A stretch of DNA of 64,000 nucleotides from Actinomycetes bacterium (lineage in GTDB: Bacteria > Actinomycetota > Acidimicrobiia > Acidimicrobiales > Ilumatobacteraceae), in assembly GCA_025359865.1 (NCBI GenBank), contig JANYDH010000145.1, positions 27,668 to 91,667 on the forward strand. Reading direction: 5' to 3'. Of the stretch, positions 60,992 to 64,000 are shown piece after piece. Position 1 is the stretch's first letter; each line of letters opens with the position of its first letter. The position numbers and the translations under genes were made by a program. Under the pieces are notes generated by a model. It was not told the DNA's origin and made no database searches. It was given only the letters and a program-made list of their open reading frames with translations.

Positions 60992-61441
60992 GTGGACGTG
61001 ATGGCATCGATGGAGGCACCGTGTGAAGCCAACAGGTTGTTCGCGCTCGTCGAGCAACTCACGCAGTACTCGCAGTGGATGCCGCTCGCGCACAGGGTGG
61101 TCCAAGCTGAAGCAGGCCCCGACGGCCGACCGGCATGGGACGTCGAGCTGCGGGCGCGAGTAGGCCCGCTGGCCCGCTCGAAGCGGCTACGCATGGTGCG
61201 TACGGTCCACGACGCCGAGCGCGGCACGGTCACATTCGAACGCGATGAGCGCGACGGCAGGCAGCATTCGATCTGGATGCTCAGTGCCACTGTGGTGGAA
61301 ACCGGTGCCGGCAGCCGGCTCGACATGCACCTGCACTACGGCGGCGCGCTGTGGACGGGTGGCTTGATGGAACGAGTGCTTGCCGATCAGATCGCAGCCG
61401 GTAGGCAGCAGCTGCTCACTGTCGTGGCGAACCAGGCGTAG
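60992..61441 (+). CDS. SRPBCC/polyketide cyclase-like protein
   Basis: A 149-residue START-like protein: APCEANRLFALVEQLTQYSQ, WMPLAHRVVQAEAG, LHYGGALWTGGLMERVLADQ, a hydrophobic pocket fold. Ligand unknown. Start GTG 60992 (VDVMASMEAP). Converges with the ABC ATPase gene (26-bp overlap). Confidence 0.83.
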   Translation: MDVMASMEAPCEANRLFALVEQLTQYSQWMPLAHRVVQAEAGPDGRPAWDVELRARVGPLARSKRLRMVRTVHDAERGTVTFERDERDGRQHSIWMLSATVVETGAGSRLDMHLHYGGALWTGGLMERVLADQIAAGRQQLLTVVANQA

Positions 61442-62261
61442 AACTAGGCGTAGAACGGCGGGCCCATGCCGCGAACCGGCCGTCGGCTCGGCGCTCGAGT
61501 GTGAGTGCCATCTCGAAGCAGTCGCTGAGTGTGGCGCTTGTGAGCGTCTGATCGATCGGACCGCTCGCCACGACGTCGCCTCGGCGCAGCATGAGGACGT
61601 GCGACATGCCAGCCGGAACCTCGTCGAGGTGGTGGGTGACGAGCACCAGTGGCGCCGCATCGGGATCGGTGGTCAGTTCGCCGAGGGCAGCGACCAGTTG
61701 TTCTCGACCGCCAAGGTCGAGCCGGGCGCTCGGCTCATCGAGGAGCAGCAGACCGGGGTCGTTCATCAGCGTCCTGGCCAGCAACACGCGTTGCTGCTCG
61801 CCTGACGACAACGTGCCGATCGAGCGGTCGGCAAACGTGGAGACGCCCGTTCTGTCGAGGCATGCAAGTGCCCGTGCGCGGTCGCCATCGTCATAGCGAT
61901 GCCACCAGGGTTCGAGAGCTGCAAACTTCGCCGTCATGACCACTTCGGTCGCAGTCAGCGCCGGCCTGATCTGCGCAGCCATGGCGGCGGACGAGTAGCC
62001 GATGTGCCGTCGCAGTTGGCGCACGTCGGTAGCGCCCAACTGCTGACCGAGTACCTCGACGGTGCCGGCGGACGGGTGTTCGTAGAGCGCGCAGATGCGC
62101 ATAAGGGTGGTCTTGCCCGACCCGTTAGCGCCGAGTACCAACCACCGTTCGCCGTTGCTCACTGTCCAATCGGTCGGTGCCAGGATCACCCGGTGATCGC
62201 GGATGAACGACACGGCGGTCAGGCGAAGCGCCGCTTCGTGCCGCAGGTTGTGACTCGTCAT
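61416..62261 (-). CDS. ABC transporter ATPase, no permease partner
   Basis: A 281-residue ATPase. Walker A LGANGSGKTTLMRI, signature LSSGEQQRVLLART, Walker B LLLLDEPSARLD, H-loop VTHHLDEVPAGM. Resembles iron/metal-type or ModF-like stand-alone ATPases. No membrane partner gene is adjacent. Last residues (SSTPGSPRQ) overlap the neighbour antisense. Confidence 0.9.
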   Translation of the reverse strand: MTSHNLRHEAALRLTAVSFIRDHRVILAPTDWTVSNGERWLVLGANGSGKTTLMRICALYEHPSAGTVEVLGQQLGATDVRQLRRHIGYSSAAMAAQIRPALTATEVVMTAKFAALEPWWHRYDDGDRARALACLDRTGVSTFADRSIGTLSSGEQQRVLLARTLMNDPGLLLLDEPSARLDLGGREQLVAALGELTTDPDAAPLVLVTHHLDEVPAGMSHVLMLRRGDVVASGPIDQTLTSATLSDCFEMALTLERRADGRFAAWARRSTPSSTPGSPRQ

Positions 62262-62338
62262 GACCGACGAACCTAAGCGTCGCGACAGGCCCTGAGCCGA
62301 CCGTCATCAAACTGCAATGACTGGTATCGTGGAAATGG

Positions 62339-63601
62339 ATGCGGAAATCCCGAGCGGTCATGATGGGGCTCACGTTGTTGTTGCCTCTGGTCACGGTCGG
62401 GACATCCCATGCCGACGATGGGTCCGATGCCGCCAAACAGGCCGCCAAAGAGATCGCCGATGCCCGCGACAGCGCAAACCTGGCCGCTGATCAACTTTTC
62501 GAGGCCGAGTCGCATCTCGACACCTTGCAGGTACGTCAGGCCGAGTTAGTCGGCCAGGTGGCTGCGATTCAGCAACGGATCGACAAGCTCAGGGTGATCG
62601 TCGAGAACGTCGCGATCAACCGGTTCACTCGATCGGGAACCAACTCGCTGCCGTTGCTCACCGGCTTCCGTTCTGCTGGCGAACAGTCCCAGGTCTCTGT
62701 GCTCATCGACGTTGCAAATGAGACCTCTGCGGAGGATTTCGACCAGCTCGAGGCGTTCACTGCAGACCTCGCCGTGAAGCAACAGCAGGTGGTCGATGAG
62801 CAGGTGCAGACCGAGGCGGCCAAGGCAACGTTGCAGCAACGTCGAACTGATGCGACCGCCGAGGTTGCCCATCTTAAAGTGGTCGAGGCCGACCGTTTGA
62901 AGAACGAGGCGGTTAAGCAGGCCCTGGCTGTAGAGGAGGCTGAACGGCATCGTCAACAGGTCGCGCAGCAAAAAGCCGATCTCTTGGCCGCCGCTCAGGC
63001 ATCTGAGCCCAGTATCCCGAAGAATTCGTCGTCGCGTCCCGGTGGCGATGAAACCGCACCAACTGACGGCGGGGCAAGCGATGGCGATGTCGGTTCGCAG
63101 GTTGCTCCCAACGGACCGACGGGCGGGACCGGCGGTGGGCAGACTGGCGTCGGTGGCATCGGTGGTCGTCCATCCGGTCTTCCCGGTGGCATCGGCGGTG
63201 ATGATTACGGTTCGCCGACCTGGGTCTGTCCGGTCCAGGGCGCCGTGGGGTTCGGTGACACGTGGGGCGCGCCGCGCAGCGGGGGACGCTTACACAAAGG
63301 CGTCGACATGATCGGCGAACGTGGCCTGCCTGTCGTTGCCGTGGTCGACGGCTTCGCCCAGCAGAAGGTGAACGAACTCGGGGGTAACACCATCTCGTTC
63401 ACCGGTTCCGATGGCAACCGCTACTACTACGCTCACCTCGACGGTTGGGCGCTTCTCGGTGAAGTGAAGGCCGGCGATGTGATCGGTTATGTGGGCCAGA
63501 CCGGCAACGCCCAGTCCTCGGTGCCGCACCTGCACTTCGAGATCCATCCCGGTGGTGGCGAGGCCGTCGATCCGTACCCGACCGTGCGGGCGCATTGCTG
63601 A
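62339..63601 (+). CDS. M23 peptidase with coiled-coil N-terminus (EnvC/NlpD-like)
   Basis: A 420-residue exported protein: signal peptide (MGLTLLLPLVTVGTSHA), long coiled coil (residues 30-220, e.g. LQVRQAELVGQVAAIQQRID), Gly/Pro linker, then LytM domain with GRLHKGVDMIGERG (HxxxD) and VPHLHFEIHPGGGE (HxH), keeping the zinc ligands. Expected to cleave peptidoglycan cross-links or activate amidases at division. Confidence 0.92.
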   Translation: MRKSRAVMMGLTLLLPLVTVGTSHADDGSDAAKQAAKEIADARDSANLAADQLFEAESHLDTLQVRQAELVGQVAAIQQRIDKLRVIVENVAINRFTRSGTNSLPLLTGFRSAGEQSQVSVLIDVANETSAEDFDQLEAFTADLAVKQQQVVDEQVQTEAAKATLQQRRTDATAEVAHLKVVEADRLKNEAVKQALAVEEAERHRQQVAQQKADLLAAAQASEPSIPKNSSSRPGGDETAPTDGGASDGDVGSQVAPNGPTGGTGGGQTGVGGIGGRPSGLPGGIGGDDYGSPTWVCPVQGAVGFGDTWGAPRSGGRLHKGVDMIGERGLPVVAVVDGFAQQKVNELGGNTISFTGSDGNRYYYAHLDGWALLGEVKAGDVIGYVGQTGNAQSSVPHLHFEIHPGGGEAVDPYPTVRAHC

Positions 63602-63640
63602 TCTGAACAAGCGTTCAGAAGTTGGCGAAACCGTCCGACC

Positions 63641-63700
63641 TTTGGCGTTGGGTTGTCATTGACAGGCTGTCGCAAAATGTGGGTGCGGTGTGGCGGCACC
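63641..63700 (+). repeat. dispersed repeat family, short form, copy 3
   Basis: TTTGGCGTTGGGTTGTC followed by GACAGGCTGTCGCAAAATG. 35 of the first 39 bases agree with copy 1. Lies 40 bp after the M23 stop. Confidence 0.75.
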
Positions 63701-63879
63701 CCGGCCCGACCTCGCTGATGTGAGTGGTGTGGCGAGCTCGACCCCAGCTGACTTCCTCTCAGCCGCGCGTACCACCACCTCAGCCCGCCGATGTGCAGCC
63801 ACGGGCGAAGTGACGAACACAACGCGCGAAAATGCCATCTCGTTCTGCACTTCGCGACTCCACGTCGCACTACCCGATC
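63701..63879. other. intergenic stretch between repeat copies
   Basis: About 180 bp with no supported gene. ORFs crossing it on both strands share their ends with repeat-derived sequence. Confidence 0.5.
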
Positions 63880-63989
63880 TTTGGCGTTGGGGTGCTGTCA
63901 ACAGGATGTTGCACAATGCTGTGTGGTGGTGTGGCGGGTGAGGTTGGCCGTCTGGTCGTGTTGTCGGCAACGGTGTCATGGTCGTTGCT
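63880..63989 (+). repeat. dispersed repeat family, long form, copy 4
   Basis: Collinear with copy 1 over 110 bp (89 matches by hand); the first 80 bp match at 71 positions. Extends to at least 63989 and possibly beyond the window. Confidence 0.78.
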
Positions 63990-64000
63990 GAACTCATGGT

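Noticed and set aside
63656..63997. 113-codon minus-strand ORF at the window end
   Set aside because: It shares its PDGQPH-type segments with the minus strand of repeat copy 1, so it is a repeat-derived shadow rather than a gene.
1..64000. CRISPR arrays, rRNA, transposases or prophage genes
   Set aside because: None seen on either strand; the repeats are short, tandem or dispersed and lack CRISPR spacing.

Overview
This is a high-GC, gene-dense actinobacterial chromosome segment. Evidence for the phylum: a mycoredoxin-like CGFC redoxin, an F420-type luciferase-like oxidoreductase, a DUF3499 protein, a type-2 acyl-ACP desaturase, many GTG starts and genes with no visible Shine-Dalgarno, and a C-rich-loop small RNA like the actinobacterial 6C family. 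Gene content fits a free-living, aerobic, lipid- and amino-acid-metabolising member, possibly of the class Acidimicrobiia; that placement is inference. Nothing in the window looks like phage, a transposase or a CRISPR array.

Layout. 1-11 kb: the start of citrate synthase, a divergent acyl-CoA carboxyltransferase, a LysR regulator with a divergently transcribed candidate small RNA, lipid genes (HAD-acyltransferase fusion, DUF1295 protein, PlsC-like acyltransferase, operator-controlled acyl-ACP desaturase), a nitroreductase/DUF664 pair and aconitase. 11-17 kb: a GHMP kinase-GntR operon, an LPxTG-like surface protein, a ComB-like phosphatase overlapping a nitroreductase, a methyltransferase and a crotonase. 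17-24 kb: glutamate synthase gltB-gltD and a LysM lipoprotein. 24-29.5 kb: two tandem large LuxR-type ATPase regulators (LALs) coupled to a truncated haemoglobin. 30-38 kb: a four-gene lipid-type operon (fatty acyl-CoA reductase/HAD fusion, zinc alcohol dehydrogenase, LarA/DUF2088 protein, acyltransferase) divergent from a TetR gene with a palindromic operator between them.

38-47.5 kb: head-to-head ddl and murF (consecutive peptidoglycan ligases), an MFS exporter overlapping murF antisense, an F420 oxidoreductase, a GNAT, a P450, alanine dehydrogenase, DUF1003 and an Lrp regulator. 47.7-53.6 kb: a polyamine-type ABC system (PotA, PotD, a single fused PotB-PotC permease) followed by a flavin amine oxidase, suggesting uptake and oxidation of polyamines. 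53.6-64 kb: an SDR, a 2-hydroxyacid dehydrogenase operon containing an overlooked 41-residue ORF and a membrane J-domain protein and ending in a decayed S9 peptidase, then mycoredoxin, tRNA-Val(CAC), a GH114-like lipoprotein, a DUF3499 protein, an ABC ATPase and an M23 peptidase.

Cross-cutting features are short tandem repeats of 9-18 bp (several in frame), a dispersed intergenic repeat family with copies near 42.8, 43.1, 63.6 and 63.9 kb, and well-formed palindromic operators and hairpins. All calls come from reading the sequence. No database search was possible, so family assignments rest on recognised motifs.
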